From the NCBI GenBank assembly GCA_963729215.1, contig CAVSND010000009.1:124001-188000 (forward strand): DNA of 64,000 nt, in the 5' to 3' direction. Positions 42,295 through 51,500 of this stretch are shown here, one piece after another. Source of the DNA: CAVQJU01 sp963729215 (GTDB lineage: Bacteria > Acidobacteriota > Vicinamibacteria > Vicinamibacterales > CAVVIG01). Every line of letters begins with the position of its first letter. The first letter of the stretch is position 1. Under the pieces are notes generated by a model. It was not told the DNA's origin and did no database searches. It saw only the letters and a list, made by a program, of their open reading frames with translations. The translations under genes were made by a program, and so were the position numbers.

Positions 42295-42578
42295 GCCTTC
42301 GGCGCCTCGGCCGGTGCTGGCGAAACAGGGACCACGGGGACCGGCGTCAAGTGGCGCGCAATCAGCGTCCGGACGGAATCCGACGGCTGTGCGCCTTTGC
42401 CGATCCAGTAATCGACGCGCTCCTTCTTCACATCGACGAGCGCGGGTTTGGTTCGCGGGTTGTAATGACCGAGGATTTCAACGAATGAGCTGTCGCGGGC
42501 GGCGCGGGAATCAGCCACCACGACGCGGAAGAACGGACGCTTCTTGGACCCTGCCCGGCGTAAACGAATTGCTAACAT
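42291..42578 (-). CDS. rpsP: 30S ribosomal protein S16
   Basis: S16 stabilises the 16S 5' domain. The 95-residue product begins MLAIRLRRAGSKKRPFFRVV, with ILGHYNPRTKPALVDVKKERVDYWI and GAQPSDSV. A Pro/Val/Ala tail of about 16 residues follows. A paired 9-nt repeat element separates it from ffh upstream. Confidence 0.98.
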   Translation of the reverse strand: MLAIRLRRAGSKKRPFFRVVVADSRAARDSSFVEILGHYNPRTKPALVDVKKERVDYWIGKGAQPSDSVRTLIARHLTPVPVVPVSPAPAEAPKA

Positions 42579-42641
42579 CTGTCACTCCTGTACTGGCACC
42601 CGGGGCTCGTTCCCGTATACCTGTTTCGCTGCGCTTGGTTT

Positions 42642-42716
42642 CAAACACAGAGATCGCAGAGATCGCGGAGAAAACCTATTTATCTTCTCTGCGATCTCTG
42701 CGATCTCTGCGTTTAA
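42642..42716. repeat. Paired inverted 9-nt repeats (AGATCGCAG/ATCTCTGCG)
   Basis: The left arm (about 42643-42672) and right arm (about 42685-42714) are reverse complements over about 30 nt with two mismatches, separated by a 12-nt loop. Each arm has 9-nt units. It would form a very stable hairpin in the ffh-rpsP spacer. Confidence 0.85.
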
Positions 42717-42741
42717 GAAACTCCTCGAGCTCCGCGGTCTC

Positions 42742-44106
42742 TCAACCGCGGTTGCGCAGCATCTGCATGGCGCGCCGGCGCCCCACTTTCCCGCCGCCGC
42801 CCGTCAATCCGGCCATCCCGCCGAGTTGCTTCAACATCTTCTGCATCTGCACGAACTGCTTCAGCAGACGATTCACTTCTTCGACCGACGTTCCGCTGCC
42901 CTTCGCAATCCGCTTGCGGCGGCTGCCATTGATGATGTGCTGCTTCCGCCGCTCATCGGGCGTCATCGAGCTGATGATCGCCTCGACTCTCGACATCTGC
43001 TTATCGTCCGGCTTGTTCTCCGCCAGCGCCTTCATGTTGCCCATCCCGGGCAGCATTCCCATGATCTGCTCGAGCGGCCCCATCTTGCGGATCGTCCGCA
43101 GCTGATCGCGGAAATCATCGAGCGTGAAGTCGTTCGCGCGAATCTTCGCCTCGAGCCGCTCCGCGTCGTCCTGGTCGATCGCCGCCTCGGCCCGCTCGAT
43201 GAGCGACAGCACGTCGCCCATGCCGAGCACCCGCGATACGACGCGATCGGGATGAAACGGCTCGAAGTCCTCGAGACGCTCGCCGCTGCCGGCGAACGCG
43301 ATCGGAACCCCGACGACCGAGACCACCGACAACGCGGCACCCCCGCGCGCGTCGCCGTCCAGCTTGCTCAGCACGACTCCCGTGACCCCGACACGGCGAT
43401 GAAACTCACCGGCGCTCTTGATCGCGTCCTGCCCGGTCATCGCGTCGGCGACGTAGAGCCGGTCGGTCGCGTCCGTCACGTCTCGAATCGCCACGAGCTC
43501 CGTCATCAGCTCGTCGTCCACGTGCAGCCGCCCCGCCGAGTCGACGATGATGACGTCGAACCCGAGATTGCCGGCCTCGGCGATCGCGCCCTTCGCGCGC
43601 GCCACGGGATCCATCTGGCCCGGCGGATCGTAGACCCGGACCGACGCCTTCGCCCCGACGACGTTCAACTGCTGAATGGCCGCCGGCCGCTTCACGTCGG
43701 TCGAAACCAGCAGCGGATGCCGTCCCTGGGCGACCAGCCATTTCGCGAGCTTGCCCGCCGTCGTTGTCTTGCCCGCACCCTGCAAACCGAGCAGCAGGAT
43801 GACTCGTGGCCGCTTGCTCGTCGGCTGCAGGCCCCCCTCGGCATTGCCGAAAAGAGCCAGCATCTCGTCCCGGACGATTTTGACGACCTGCTGCGACGGC
43901 GACAGGCTCCGGAGCACATCCTGCCCCATCGCCCGATCGCGCACGCGGTCGACAAACGCCTTGACGACCTTGAAATTGACGTCGGCTTCGAGCAGCGCGA
44001 GCCGAATCTCGCGCAGCGCGACCTCGATGCTCTCAGGCGTCAGCCGAGTTTCGCCCCGAAGCGTCTTGAAAACGTCCTGGAGGCGTGTGCTGAGGGAGTC
44101 GAACAT
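42742..44106 (-). CDS. ffh: Signal recognition particle protein Ffh
   Basis: Ffh binds 4.5S RNA and signal peptides and, as a GTPase, delivers nascent membrane proteins to FtsY. The 454-residue protein has the N domain, the P-loop GLQGAGKTTTAGKLA, VDSAGRLHVD, SKLDGDARGGAAL, and the Met-rich M domain with GSRRKRIAKGSG and QMQKMLKQLGGMAG. FtsY is also encoded in this window (47536). Confidence 0.98.
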   Translation of the reverse strand: MFDSLSTRLQDVFKTLRGETRLTPESIEVALREIRLALLEADVNFKVVKAFVDRVRDRAMGQDVLRSLSPSQQVVKIVRDEMLALFGNAEGGLQPTSKRPRVILLLGLQGAGKTTTAGKLAKWLVAQGRHPLLVSTDVKRPAAIQQLNVVGAKASVRVYDPPGQMDPVARAKGAIAEAGNLGFDVIIVDSAGRLHVDDELMTELVAIRDVTDATDRLYVADAMTGQDAIKSAGEFHRRVGVTGVVLSKLDGDARGGAALSVVSVVGVPIAFAGSGERLEDFEPFHPDRVVSRVLGMGDVLSLIERAEAAIDQDDAERLEAKIRANDFTLDDFRDQLRTIRKMGPLEQIMGMLPGMGNMKALAENKPDDKQMSRVEAIISSMTPDERRKQHIINGSRRKRIAKGSGTSVEEVNRLLKQFVQMQKMLKQLGGMAGLTGGGGKVGRRRAMQMLRNRG

Positions 44107-44187
44107 CGGCTACATGTCGCGCTAAGCTGCTCTAGCGCAAACCCTTATCGTAGCGGACGGCCTTGCGGGTGTCAATCGAGAAACCGG

Positions 44188-44595
44188 TCACGGACGCCCG
44201 GGCCGGGGACCATACAGCGTCTCGCGGCGGCCGAACCACCGATAACGGCGGCGGGCGACGAGGTCGTAGATCGCGTCCCGGAGAGGCCGCGGCACGATCA
44301 TCAGCGCGTAGCCGAGGACCCACGGGAAGCCGAGCCGACGCGCAATCCGCAGCGCGGCGGCCGAACGGACATACACAACCCCGTCTTCGACCAGCACGAT
44401 GCTGTCCACGAGCGGGCCCCCGTGGCGGGCGTCGCGTGCGGTCGACAAGACGCGGCCGGCCGCCTCGGAGTCGAGGGCGGCGAACCGGAAATACGCGTCC
44501 GGATCCCTCGGTATGACGAACTGCACGAACCCGTTGCAGAGATTGCAGACGCCGTCGAACAACACCACCGCGTGCGGTGCGCTGCGACGATCCAT
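44188..44595 (-). CDS. DCC-family thiol oxidoreductase-like protein (DUF393; end frame-shifted)
   Basis: The product starts MDRRSAPHAVVLFDGVCNLC, with the family motif DGVCNLC near residue 14, then FVQFVIPRDPDAYFRFAAL and the membrane-facing RYRWFGRRE near the end. The literal frame ends oddly (LYGPRPGRP). Removing one base near 44215-44218 gives CMVPGPGVRDRFLD with a stop at 44172, the usual family end. DUF393 proteins are predicted thioredoxin-like. No function is established. It follows ribBA by 10 nt. Confidence 0.85.
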   Translation of the reverse strand: MDRRSAPHAVVLFDGVCNLCNGFVQFVIPRDPDAYFRFAALDSEAAGRVLSTARDARHGGPLVDSIVLVEDGVVYVRSAAALRIARRLGFPWVLGYALMIVPRPLRDAIYDLVARRRYRWFGRRETLYGPRPGRP

Positions 44596-44605
44596 GGCGG
44601 GGCCC

Positions 44606-45853
44606 TTACACCGACGACAGTTTGTGGCCGAGCTTCTCTTTCTTCGTTTTCAGGTACCGGCGCGTGGTGTCGGACGCGGGGATTTCGAGCGGCAGCCACT
44701 CGCTGACCGACAGCCCGTACCCCTCGATGCCAACAAGTTTGCGCGGGTTGTTGCTCAAGAGACGCATCGAGCGCACGCCCAGGTCCCGGAGAATCTGGAC
44801 TCCCACGCCGTAATCGCGCTGATCGGCCTTGAAACCAAGCCGCTCATTCGCCTCGACAGTGTCGAAGCCTTCGTCCTGGAGCTCGTAGGCTCGAATCTTG
44901 TTCGCGAGGCCAATCCCGCGGCCCTCCTGATGGAGGTACAGGAAGATTCCGCGGCCTTCCTCCTCGATGCGAGCCAGCGCTGCGTCGCGCTGCGCGCCGC
45001 AATCGCACCGGATCGAGTGCAGCACGTCGCCGGTCAGGCACTGCGAGTGCACGCGCACCAGCACGTCTTTCCCGCTGCTGATGTCGCCGCGCACCAGTGC
45101 CACGTGCGTCTGCTTGTCGACGGCGTTCTCGAAACAGTGAATCTGGAAGTCGCCGTAATCGGTCGGCAGCTTCGCCGAGCTGACCCGCTTGACGAGCGAC
45201 TCGGTGCGGGTGCGGTACTTGATGAGGTCCGCAATCGTGACCATCAGCAGTCCGTGCCGCTTCGCAAACTTCGCAAGCTGCGGCACGCGCGCCATCGTAC
45301 CGTCCTCGTTCATGATTTCGCAGATGACGCCGGCGGGATACAGTCCCGCGATGCGCGCGAGGTCCACCGCGGCTTCAGTCTGCCCGGCGCGCACCATCAC
45401 ACCGCCGGTACGCGAGCGCAGCGGAAACATGTGGCCCGGCTTGGCCAGATCCGACGGGCGCGTCGCCGGATTGATCGCCGCACGTACGGTGGTCGCTCTG
45501 TCGCTCGCGGAAATACCCGTGCTGGTCGTGCCTTTCGCCTCTATCGACACGCAAAACGCCGTTTCGAAACGCGAGCTGTTCTGCGACACCATCAGCGGGA
45601 TCTCGAGCTCGTCGAGACGCTCGGGCGTCATCGACAGGCAGACCAGGCCCCGGCCGTATCGCGCCATGAAGTTGATCGCTTCCGGCGTGACTTTCTCAGC
45701 CGCGATCGTCAGGTCGCCTTCGTTCTCCCGGTCCGCATCGTCCACGACGATGACGAGGCGACCGGCCCGGATGGCGTCGAGCGCCTCCTCGATGGGCGCG
45801 AACGGCCCCTGTGTACGCCTGGCGCCTTTGGCAATCTTCATGGAACGTTTCAA
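44606..45853 (-). CDS. ribBA: Bifunctional DHBP synthase / GTP cyclohydrolase II
   Basis: RibBA makes both riboflavin precursors: 3,4-dihydroxy-2-butanone 4-phosphate (N-terminal half, with VDDADRENEGDLT and the PGHMFPLR loop) and the pyrimidine intermediate from GTP (C-terminal half, with SQCLTGDVLHSIRCDCGAQ zinc cysteines and YLHQEGRGIGLANKI). The TTG at 45853 follows GGGGAGG by 7 nt and overlaps the ribE stop (TTGA). It is third in ribD-ribE-ribBA; ribH is not seen. Confidence 0.96.
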   Translation of the reverse strand: MKRSMKIAKGARRTQGPFAPIEEALDAIRAGRLVIVVDDADRENEGDLTIAAEKVTPEAINFMARYGRGLVCLSMTPERLDELEIPLMVSQNSSRFETAFCVSIEAKGTTSTGISASDRATTVRAAINPATRPSDLAKPGHMFPLRSRTGGVMVRAGQTEAAVDLARIAGLYPAGVICEIMNEDGTMARVPQLAKFAKRHGLLMVTIADLIKYRTRTESLVKRVSSAKLPTDYGDFQIHCFENAVDKQTHVALVRGDISSGKDVLVRVHSQCLTGDVLHSIRCDCGAQRDAALARIEEEGRGIFLYLHQEGRGIGLANKIRAYELQDEGFDTVEANERLGFKADQRDYGVGVQILRDLGVRSMRLLSNNPRKLVGIEGYGLSVSEWLPLEIPASDTTRRYLKTKKEKLGHKLSSV

Positions 45854-46479
45854 CGCGTAACCTCCCCAGACCGGACGGCGGACAGGTCGAGCCCGGCCAG
45901 TTCCGCAGCGCGTACCACGTACTTGCCGACGAGATCGCATTCGAGGTTCACGCGGTCGCGAACGCGGGCGCGGGCAAGGTTGGTGTGCTGCATCGTGTAC
46001 GGAATCACCTGAATGTCGAATCGGTCAGCGCCGAGTGTCGCAATCGTGAGGCTGATGCCGTCAATGGCAATAGAGCCCTTGTGAACGAGATAGGCCGACA
46101 ACTGCCGCGAAAATCCGACGGTCAGCCAGTGGAAATCCGCGGCCGCTCGCAAGTCTTCGATGAGCCCGATCGCGTCCACGTGCCCCTGCACGAAGTGGCC
46201 CCCCAGCCGGCCATCGGTGCGGAGCGGCCGCTCGAGGTTGACCAGCGCGCCTTGCTCGAGCGATCCGAGCGTCGTCACCCGGACGGTCTCGGGACCGATC
46301 TCCGCGTGAACGTCGGCGCTCGATTGCTCGGTGACCGTCAAGCACACGCCGTTGACGGCCAGGCTGTCGCCCGGCTTGAGATCGGACGCGAGCGGCGAAG
46401 CAATCCGCAATCGGAATCCCCCGCTCGTGGGCTCGCGATCGACCAACTCTCCGACGGCTTCAACGAGGCCCGTGAACAT
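45850..46479 (-). CDS. ribE: Riboflavin synthase alpha chain
   Basis: This enzyme dismutates two lumazines to riboflavin. The product starts MFTGLVEAVG, the universal start, at ATG 46479. Two Lum-binding repeats are visible (about residues 1-95 and 96-195) with VNGVCLTV in the first and AIDGISLTIA in the second, and GGHFVQGHVD between them. It overlaps ribD by 20 nt and ribBA by 4. Confidence 0.97.
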   Translation of the reverse strand: MFTGLVEAVGELVDREPTSGGFRLRIASPLASDLKPGDSLAVNGVCLTVTEQSSADVHAEIGPETVRVTTLGSLEQGALVNLERPLRTDGRLGGHFVQGHVDAIGLIEDLRAAADFHWLTVGFSRQLSAYLVHKGSIAIDGISLTIATLGADRFDIQVIPYTMQHTNLARARVRDRVNLECDLVGKYVVRAAELAGLDLSAVRSGEVTR

Positions 46480-47542
46480 AACCCTCAACCAGCACGTCGG
46501 GACCGAGTGGCTCTTCGCGTCGATCGACAAGATCCGACGCCGCAAACGATCGAGCGGGCAGAAACGGCACGCCATTCGGCCCGAGGACCTGAGGCGTCAC
46601 GTACAACCGGACGAAGTCGACGACGTCCTCATCCCATGCTGCCGCGTACATCGCCGCGCCGCCTTCGAGCAGCACCGATTCCACCTGGCGCGCGGCCAGA
46701 CGTTCGAGGGCCCCTCGAACCGTATTGCCCGGAACTGTCTCCACTTCGGCCCCTCGCGCCTCGAGGGGTTGGCGCAACGCGCGGTTGGCCGCGGCGGCTT
46801 CGGACGTGATGATGATGACAGGCCCAAGCGACCGTGTCGAGAGCACGGCCGCGTCGACTGGCGTGCGCAGCCGGCGGTCGAAAATGACGCGCGTCAGGGG
46901 ACGCTCCCGAAACGCGCCGCGGGCCGTGAGCTGCGGATCGTCGGCCAGAATGGTCCCGGAGCCAACCGCGATGGCATCGACCTCGGCGCGCAGCGCGTGG
47001 GCGTGCCGATTCGCCTCCGCCGAGGTGAGCGCCGTGCGGCGCCCGGGCGCCTCGGCGATACTGCCGTCGCGGCTCACCGCCGCCTTCAGAACGACGAACG
47101 GGCGCCCCTCCCGCATCAGCGTGAAAAAGGGCTGGTTGAGCGCGCGCGCGGCCGGCGCGCCGAGGCCGACTTCCACCGCGACGCCGTGTTCCCGCAGGTG
47201 CTGAAAGCCTTTTCCGTTCACGACCGGATTGGGATCTTCGATGGCGGCGACCAGTCGGGAAATGCCGGCCTCCACGATTCTCGTGACGCATGGTCCGGTC
47301 CGGCCCACGTGACAGCACGGCTCGAGCGTGCAGTACATCGTCGCGCCGCGAGCGCGCGGGCCCGACTGCTCGAGCGCCAGCACCTCGGCATGCGGCTCGC
47401 CGGCCCGCCGGTGGAAGCCCTGTCCGACGATCACGCCGTCACCGGTCACCACGACCGCGCCCACGAGCGGGTTCGGACTCGTCCGCCCTCGGCCGCGTCC
47501 GGCCAGAAACAGCGCACGATCCATGTAGTCCAGGTCTACCAC
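46460..47542 (-). CDS. ribD: Bifunctional riboflavin deaminase/reductase RibD
   Basis: RibD deaminates and then reduces the pyrimidine intermediate of riboflavin synthesis. The deaminase part (1-145) has the zinc site PHAEV and TLEPCCHVGRTGPC. The reductase part (about 150-355) has RPFVVLKAAVSRDGSIA, the NADPH-binding VGSGTILADDPQLTAR and VLLEGGAAMYAAAW. It overlaps ftsY by 7 nt and ribE by 20 nt. Confidence 0.97.
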   Translation of the reverse strand: MVDLDYMDRALFLAGRGRGRTSPNPLVGAVVVTGDGVIVGQGFHRRAGEPHAEVLALEQSGPRARGATMYCTLEPCCHVGRTGPCVTRIVEAGISRLVAAIEDPNPVVNGKGFQHLREHGVAVEVGLGAPAARALNQPFFTLMREGRPFVVLKAAVSRDGSIAEAPGRRTALTSAEANRHAHALRAEVDAIAVGSGTILADDPQLTARGAFRERPLTRVIFDRRLRTPVDAAVLSTRSLGPVIIITSEAAAANRALRQPLEARGAEVETVPGNTVRGALERLAARQVESVLLEGGAAMYAAAWDEDVVDFVRLYVTPQVLGPNGVPFLPARSFAASDLVDRREEPLGPDVLVEGYVHGPR

Positions 47543-48459
47543 GTCTCTTCAAACAGGCCGTTCACGTACTCCTCGGCCGAGAAAGGCACGAGGTCGTCCA
47601 TGCCTTCGCCCACGCCAACGTAGCGAATCGGCAGCTTCAAATCGTTCGCAATGGCCACCGCCACGCCGCCTTTGGCCGTTCCATCGAGCTTGGTCAGAAC
47701 AATGCCGTTGACGCCGGCGGCGCCCATGAACTCCCTCGCCTGGACCAGACCGTTCTGCCCGACGGTGGCGTCGAGAACGAGCAGCACTTCCTGCGGAGCG
47801 CCTTCGACCTCGCGCGCGGCGATCCGCCGGATCTTCTGGAGCTCGTTCATCAGGTTGACGCGCGTGTGCAGGCGGCCGGCCGTGTCCACCAGGATCGGAT
47901 CGCAGCCCTTGGCCTTCCCCGACGTAATCGCGTCGAAAACCACGGCTGCCGGGTCGGCGCCGGCCGCGGCGCGCATGAACTCGACACCGGCGCGATTCGC
48001 CCAGATTTCCAGTTGCTCGACGGCGGCGGCCCGGAACGTGTCGGCGGCACACACCAGCGGTCGGCGTCCTTCCTGCTTCAACAGGCTCGCGAGCTTGCCG
48101 ACAGTCGTCGTCTTGCCGGTGCCGTTGACGCCGACGATGAGGACGATCTTCGGATGGTGCTCCACCGCGACCGGACGATCGACCGCCTCGAAGACACGCC
48201 GAATCTCCTGCTTGACGAGGTCCCGGAGGCTCGTGCCATCGCGCGCCTGTGCCTTGACCGAGGCGATAACCCTGTCGGCGGCGGCCAATCCGAGATCGGC
48301 AGAGATGAGGACCTCTTCCAGGGCTTCGATCGTCGGGACGTCAATCGCCCTGGAACGACGGTCGGGGGCATCCGCGCTGCGCACGATGTCATCGAAGCGC
48401 GCGACAATCTGTTCCTTCGTGCGGGAGAGCCCCTGCCGGATGCGGTTAAGAAGAGACAC
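47536..48459 (-). CDS. ftsY: SRP receptor FtsY
   Basis: FtsY is the membrane-associated GTPase receptor for Ffh. The 307-residue product lacks the long acidic A domain of E. coli and starts with NG helices (LLNRIRQGLSRTKEQIVARF). GTPase motifs are GVNGTGKTTTVGKLA, ADTFRAAAVEQL, LVDTAGRLHTRVNLMNEL, and LTKLDGTAKGG. The start is GTG. It begins the ftsY-ribDE-BA transcript. Confidence 0.97.
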   Translation of the reverse strand: MSLLNRIRQGLSRTKEQIVARFDDIVRSADAPDRRSRAIDVPTIEALEEVLISADLGLAAADRVIASVKAQARDGTSLRDLVKQEIRRVFEAVDRPVAVEHHPKIVLIVGVNGTGKTTTVGKLASLLKQEGRRPLVCAADTFRAAAVEQLEIWANRAGVEFMRAAAGADPAAVVFDAITSGKAKGCDPILVDTAGRLHTRVNLMNELQKIRRIAAREVEGAPQEVLLVLDATVGQNGLVQAREFMGAAGVNGIVLTKLDGTAKGGVAVAIANDLKLPIRYVGVGEGMDDLVPFSAEEYVNGLFEETW

Positions 48460-48512
48460 GGAATTGGCTGATCCGATAATGGCGCGCGTTGGTAGTGGCT
48501 ATGGGAACGAAC

Positions 48513-49523
48513 CTATTGTCCGCCATCCGCTTCGGCCCTCTGGCGCCGGAGCATCAGCGTTTCGACGGCGGACGCGACATCCACACGCCCGCTCAGCACT
48601 TCGGCCATTTGCGTCGCGATGGGCAGCTCCACGCCGTACCGTTCGCCGAGCGCGAGAACGGCACCGGTTGTCTGAACGCCTTCGGCGACCATCTTCATAC
48701 CAGCCACGATCTCGCCCAGGCTGCGTCCGCGCGCCAGCTCGGCGCCGACATGCCTGTTCCGGCTCAGCGTGCCGGTGCAGGTCAGGACCAGATCGCCCAG
48801 GCCGCTCAAGCCCGCGAGGGTGTCACGACGCCCGCCTGCCGCACACGCCAGCCTGGTGATCTCCGCAAGACCACGTGTGATCAGCGCCGCGAGCGCGTTG
48901 TGCCCGAGCCCCAGCCCTTCCACGACCCCCGCGGCAATGGCGATCACATTCTTCATCGCCCCGCCGATTTCGACTCCCACCACATCGTCGCTGCCGTACA
49001 GACGGAAGAACGGTCCGCGGAATTCGCGCTGCACGAGTTCAGTCGCGTCGCCGTTCACTGACGCCGCGAGAACCGCCGTCGGGAGCTGCTGGGCGACCTC
49101 TTTCGCAAAGCTCGGCCCCGAGAGAACGACAACCGGATGTGCAGGGCCAACTTCCTCGGCGATCACCTCAGAGATCCGAAGGTGGCTGTCGTGTTCGAGT
49201 CCCTTCGTCGTGCTGACGATGGTGACGCCGCGGCCCAGGTGACGGGCGGCGTTACGCAGGACCGTGCGGCAACCGTGCGACGGCACGGCGCAGATGACCA
49301 GTTCCGCACCGGCAAGCGCGCCGGCAAGGTCGTGCGTGACGTGAACCGTGGCGGGCAGCGTCACATCCGGCAGGTACACGACGTTGGCACGTCGCGCGCG
49401 CATGTCGTCGACGATCGTCTGATCGCGCGCCCACAGCCGGACGTCGTGGCCGACACGGCTCAGGTGCACGGCCAGCGCCGTACCCCAACTGCCAGCTCCA
49501 AGCACGGTAATGGTCGCCGGCAT
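48513..49523 (-). CDS. gpsA: Glycerol-3-phosphate dehydrogenase [NAD(P)+]
   Basis: GpsA makes sn-glycerol 3-phosphate for phospholipid synthesis. The 336-residue protein has the dinucleotide motif TVLGAGSWGTALA, then ICAVPSHGCRTVLR, VLSGPSFAKEVAQ, the catalytic Lys in GGAMKNVIAIA and LAGLSGLGDLVLTCTG. The ATG shares a base with the plsY stop (TGATG). The two enzymes act in succession on G3P. Confidence 0.97.
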   Translation of the reverse strand: MPATITVLGAGSWGTALAVHLSRVGHDVRLWARDQTIVDDMRARRANVVYLPDVTLPATVHVTHDLAGALAGAELVICAVPSHGCRTVLRNAARHLGRGVTIVSTTKGLEHDSHLRISEVIAEEVGPAHPVVVLSGPSFAKEVAQQLPTAVLAASVNGDATELVQREFRGPFFRLYGSDDVVGVEIGGAMKNVIAIAAGVVEGLGLGHNALAALITRGLAEITRLACAAGGRRDTLAGLSGLGDLVLTCTGTLSRNRHVGAELARGRSLGEIVAGMKMVAEGVQTTGAVLALGERYGVELPIATQMAEVLSGRVDVASAVETLMLRRQRAEADGGQ

Positions 49524-50107
49524 CAGGCCCGCGCCCCCAGTCGCCGTTCGGTGCCCGCGCGCAGGCGCATCAGATTGCCGCGATGCCTGAAAAGAATCAG
49601 CACCGCCGCGGCACACGCCGCGACAAGCGAGGCCATCGGCGAGCCAGCGACGTACGCGATTGGCGGCAGCGCGATGGTGGCGACCACCGAGCCGAGGGAC
49701 ACATATTTCGTCGTCCACGCAGTCAGCAGAAACATTCCGAACGCCGGCAGCGCGGCGTAGGGCGTCAGCACGGAAAACACCCCGCAGGCCGTGGCAACAC
49801 CTTTGCCGCCCTTGAACCGAAGCCACGCGGGGTAAATATGGCCGACGATGGCGGCCAACCCTGCGGCGGCCGGCGCGTTCGCGTCGCCACTCAACCGCAT
49901 CGCCAGGGCGACGCTCAGTGCGCCCTTCGCAATGTCGAGCACGGCCACGAGAACGCCCGCCCGCACACCCGACGCCCGGAGAACATTCGCGGCGCCGATA
50001 TTCCCGCTGCCGATTCGCCGCAAATCGTCCGCGCCCCACCGCCGGGACAGCAGGAAGGCGAACGGCACGGAACCGATGCAGTAGCCCAGGATCAGACTGA
50101 GTGCCAT
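49523..50107 (-). CDS. plsY: Acyl-phosphate glycerol-3-phosphate acyltransferase PlsY
   Basis: PlsY transfers an acyl group from acyl-phosphate to G3P in the inner membrane. From MALSLILGYCIGSVPFAFLL the sequence has several membrane helices, with the active motifs RIGSGNIGAANVLR and RFKGGKGVATACG. The ATG at 50107 matches the family; an in-frame ATG at 50143 would add 12 residues overlapping cinA. It precedes gpsA. Confidence 0.96.
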   Translation of the reverse strand: MALSLILGYCIGSVPFAFLLSRRWGADDLRRIGSGNIGAANVLRASGVRAGVLVAVLDIAKGALSVALAMRLSGDANAPAAAGLAAIVGHIYPAWLRFKGGKGVATACGVFSVLTPYAALPAFGMFLLTAWTTKYVSLGSVVATIALPPIAYVAGSPMASLVAACAAAVLILFRHRGNLMRLRAGTERRLGARA

Positions 50108-50129
50108 GTCTTGACGAGGATATCCGACT

Positions 50130-51398
50130 TCAGGCCGCGCCATCGGCGCGTGCGGGCTTCAACATCAAACGCAGCATGTTGAGAGCGGCCTGGGCCGACT
50201 GGAACTTGACCATCTCGCGTGCGCCCACGAATTGAAAGGTGCGGACGCGCGCATCGGCGCCGGCGAGCACGGCGATCGCCACCGTGCCGACGGGTTTATC
50301 GGGTGTCCCTCCGCCGGGACCCGCAATCCCGGTGACGCCGATGCCGACCGCGGTCCCGGCTTTCGCGCGAATACCCTCGGCCATCGCCCGCGCGACTGGT
50401 TCGCTCACGGCGCCGTGCTGGTCGATCAACGCCGCCGGCACACCAAGGGAATCGATCTTGGCCTGGTTGCTGTAGCACACCTCCGACCGCTCCACATAAG
50501 CAGAACTGCCGGGGACGTCGGTCAGCCGCGATGTCAGCAGGCCGCCCGTGCAGGATTCGGCGACCGCGACCTTCAAGCCGCGGTCACGAAGGGCCGCGCC
50601 GACGACCTCTTCGAGCGCCGATCCGTCCACGCTGTACACATCGTCTCCGAGGGCATGTTGCAGCTCGCGGACGGCGGGGCCCAGCACGCGATCGGCGGCC
50701 TCGGCGCTGGCCGCACTCGCTGTCAGGTGCAGCTCGATCTGACCCAGCACCGCCAGGATCGTGGTACTAATCGGCACTTCCTGCTTCGTCCAGGGACCGT
50801 AGATCGGCTCGGCCCTGGCATCGACTTCCGATTCGGGACGGCCGGTGATCTTGAGCACGCGCCGGAACAGGCCCGCCCCGCCGCTCAGGTGCGCGATTCT
50901 GTCGCGCAACACGGCCTCGAACATCGGCTTCATCTCCCGTGGCGGCCCGGGCAAGAGTACGATCGCCGTCTTCTCGTGCTCGATCCACAGGCCGGGGGCG
51001 GTTCCGTTGGGATTCTCGAGCAGCGTGGCGCCCCGCGGGACCATGGCCTGCCGCCGGTTGATCTCCTGCATCACCATGCCGCGCCTGGTAAAACGTTCGC
51101 GGATGCGCGCGAGCGTCGCCTCGTCTTCATCAAATGGCAGCCCGAGCACGGATGCCACGGCGTCGCGGGTGATGTCATCGGCCGTGGGTCCCAGGCCTCC
51201 GGTCAGCACGACGAGGTCCGCCCATGTCAGCGCCTGCCGCAGCAGCGCCGACAACTCCTCCACGTTGTCGCCGACGACGGTCTTCAAACGCACGTCGAAG
51301 CCGACGGTGTTGAGCCGCTCCGTAATGAACAGCGAATTCGTATCCACGCGAAACGGCGTGAGCAGTTCGCTCCCCACCGCAATGATGCAGGCACGCAT
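50130..51398 (-). CDS. cinA: CinA: NMN deamidase / competence-damage-inducible protein
   Basis: The N-terminal MoCF-like domain (about residues 1-165; IIAVGSELLTPFRVDTNS, LTGGLGPTADDITRDAVA) is fused to the C-terminal CinA amidase domain (about 255-410; VAVAESCTGGLLTSRLTDVPGSS, GIGVTGIAGPGGGTPDKPVG). CinA recycles pyridine nucleotides by deamidating NMN and hydrolysing ADP-ribose. Its start codon lies within an 8-nt repeat. Confidence 0.95.
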   Translation of the reverse strand: MRACIIAVGSELLTPFRVDTNSLFITERLNTVGFDVRLKTVVGDNVEELSALLRQALTWADLVVLTGGLGPTADDITRDAVASVLGLPFDEDEATLARIRERFTRRGMVMQEINRRQAMVPRGATLLENPNGTAPGLWIEHEKTAIVLLPGPPREMKPMFEAVLRDRIAHLSGGAGLFRRVLKITGRPESEVDARAEPIYGPWTKQEVPISTTILAVLGQIELHLTASAASAEAADRVLGPAVRELQHALGDDVYSVDGSALEEVVGAALRDRGLKVAVAESCTGGLLTSRLTDVPGSSAYVERSEVCYSNQAKIDSLGVPAALIDQHGAVSEPVARAMAEGIRAKAGTAVGIGVTGIAGPGGGTPDKPVGTVAIAVLAGADARVRTFQFVGAREMVKFQSAQAALNMLRLMLKPARADGAA

Positions 51399-51500
51399 CT
51401 GGTCATCTAATCATCTAGCCGTCTGGTCATTCAATAGCTCAATCGGACAAATTTCCCACCGATGACTAAATGACCAGATGACCAAATGACCAAATGCAGA
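51397..51500. repeat. Paired inverted 8-nt repeats (ATCTGGTC/GATGACCA)
   Basis: 51397-51436 holds five phased 8-nt units (ATCTGGTC, ATCTAATC, ATCTAGCC, GTCTGGTC, ATTCAATA). 51461-51500 holds five complementary units (GATGACTA, AATGACCA, GATGACCA, AATGACCA, AATGCAGA). The left arm covers the cinA start codon and the right arm encodes the tail of PgpA. Confidence 0.82.
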
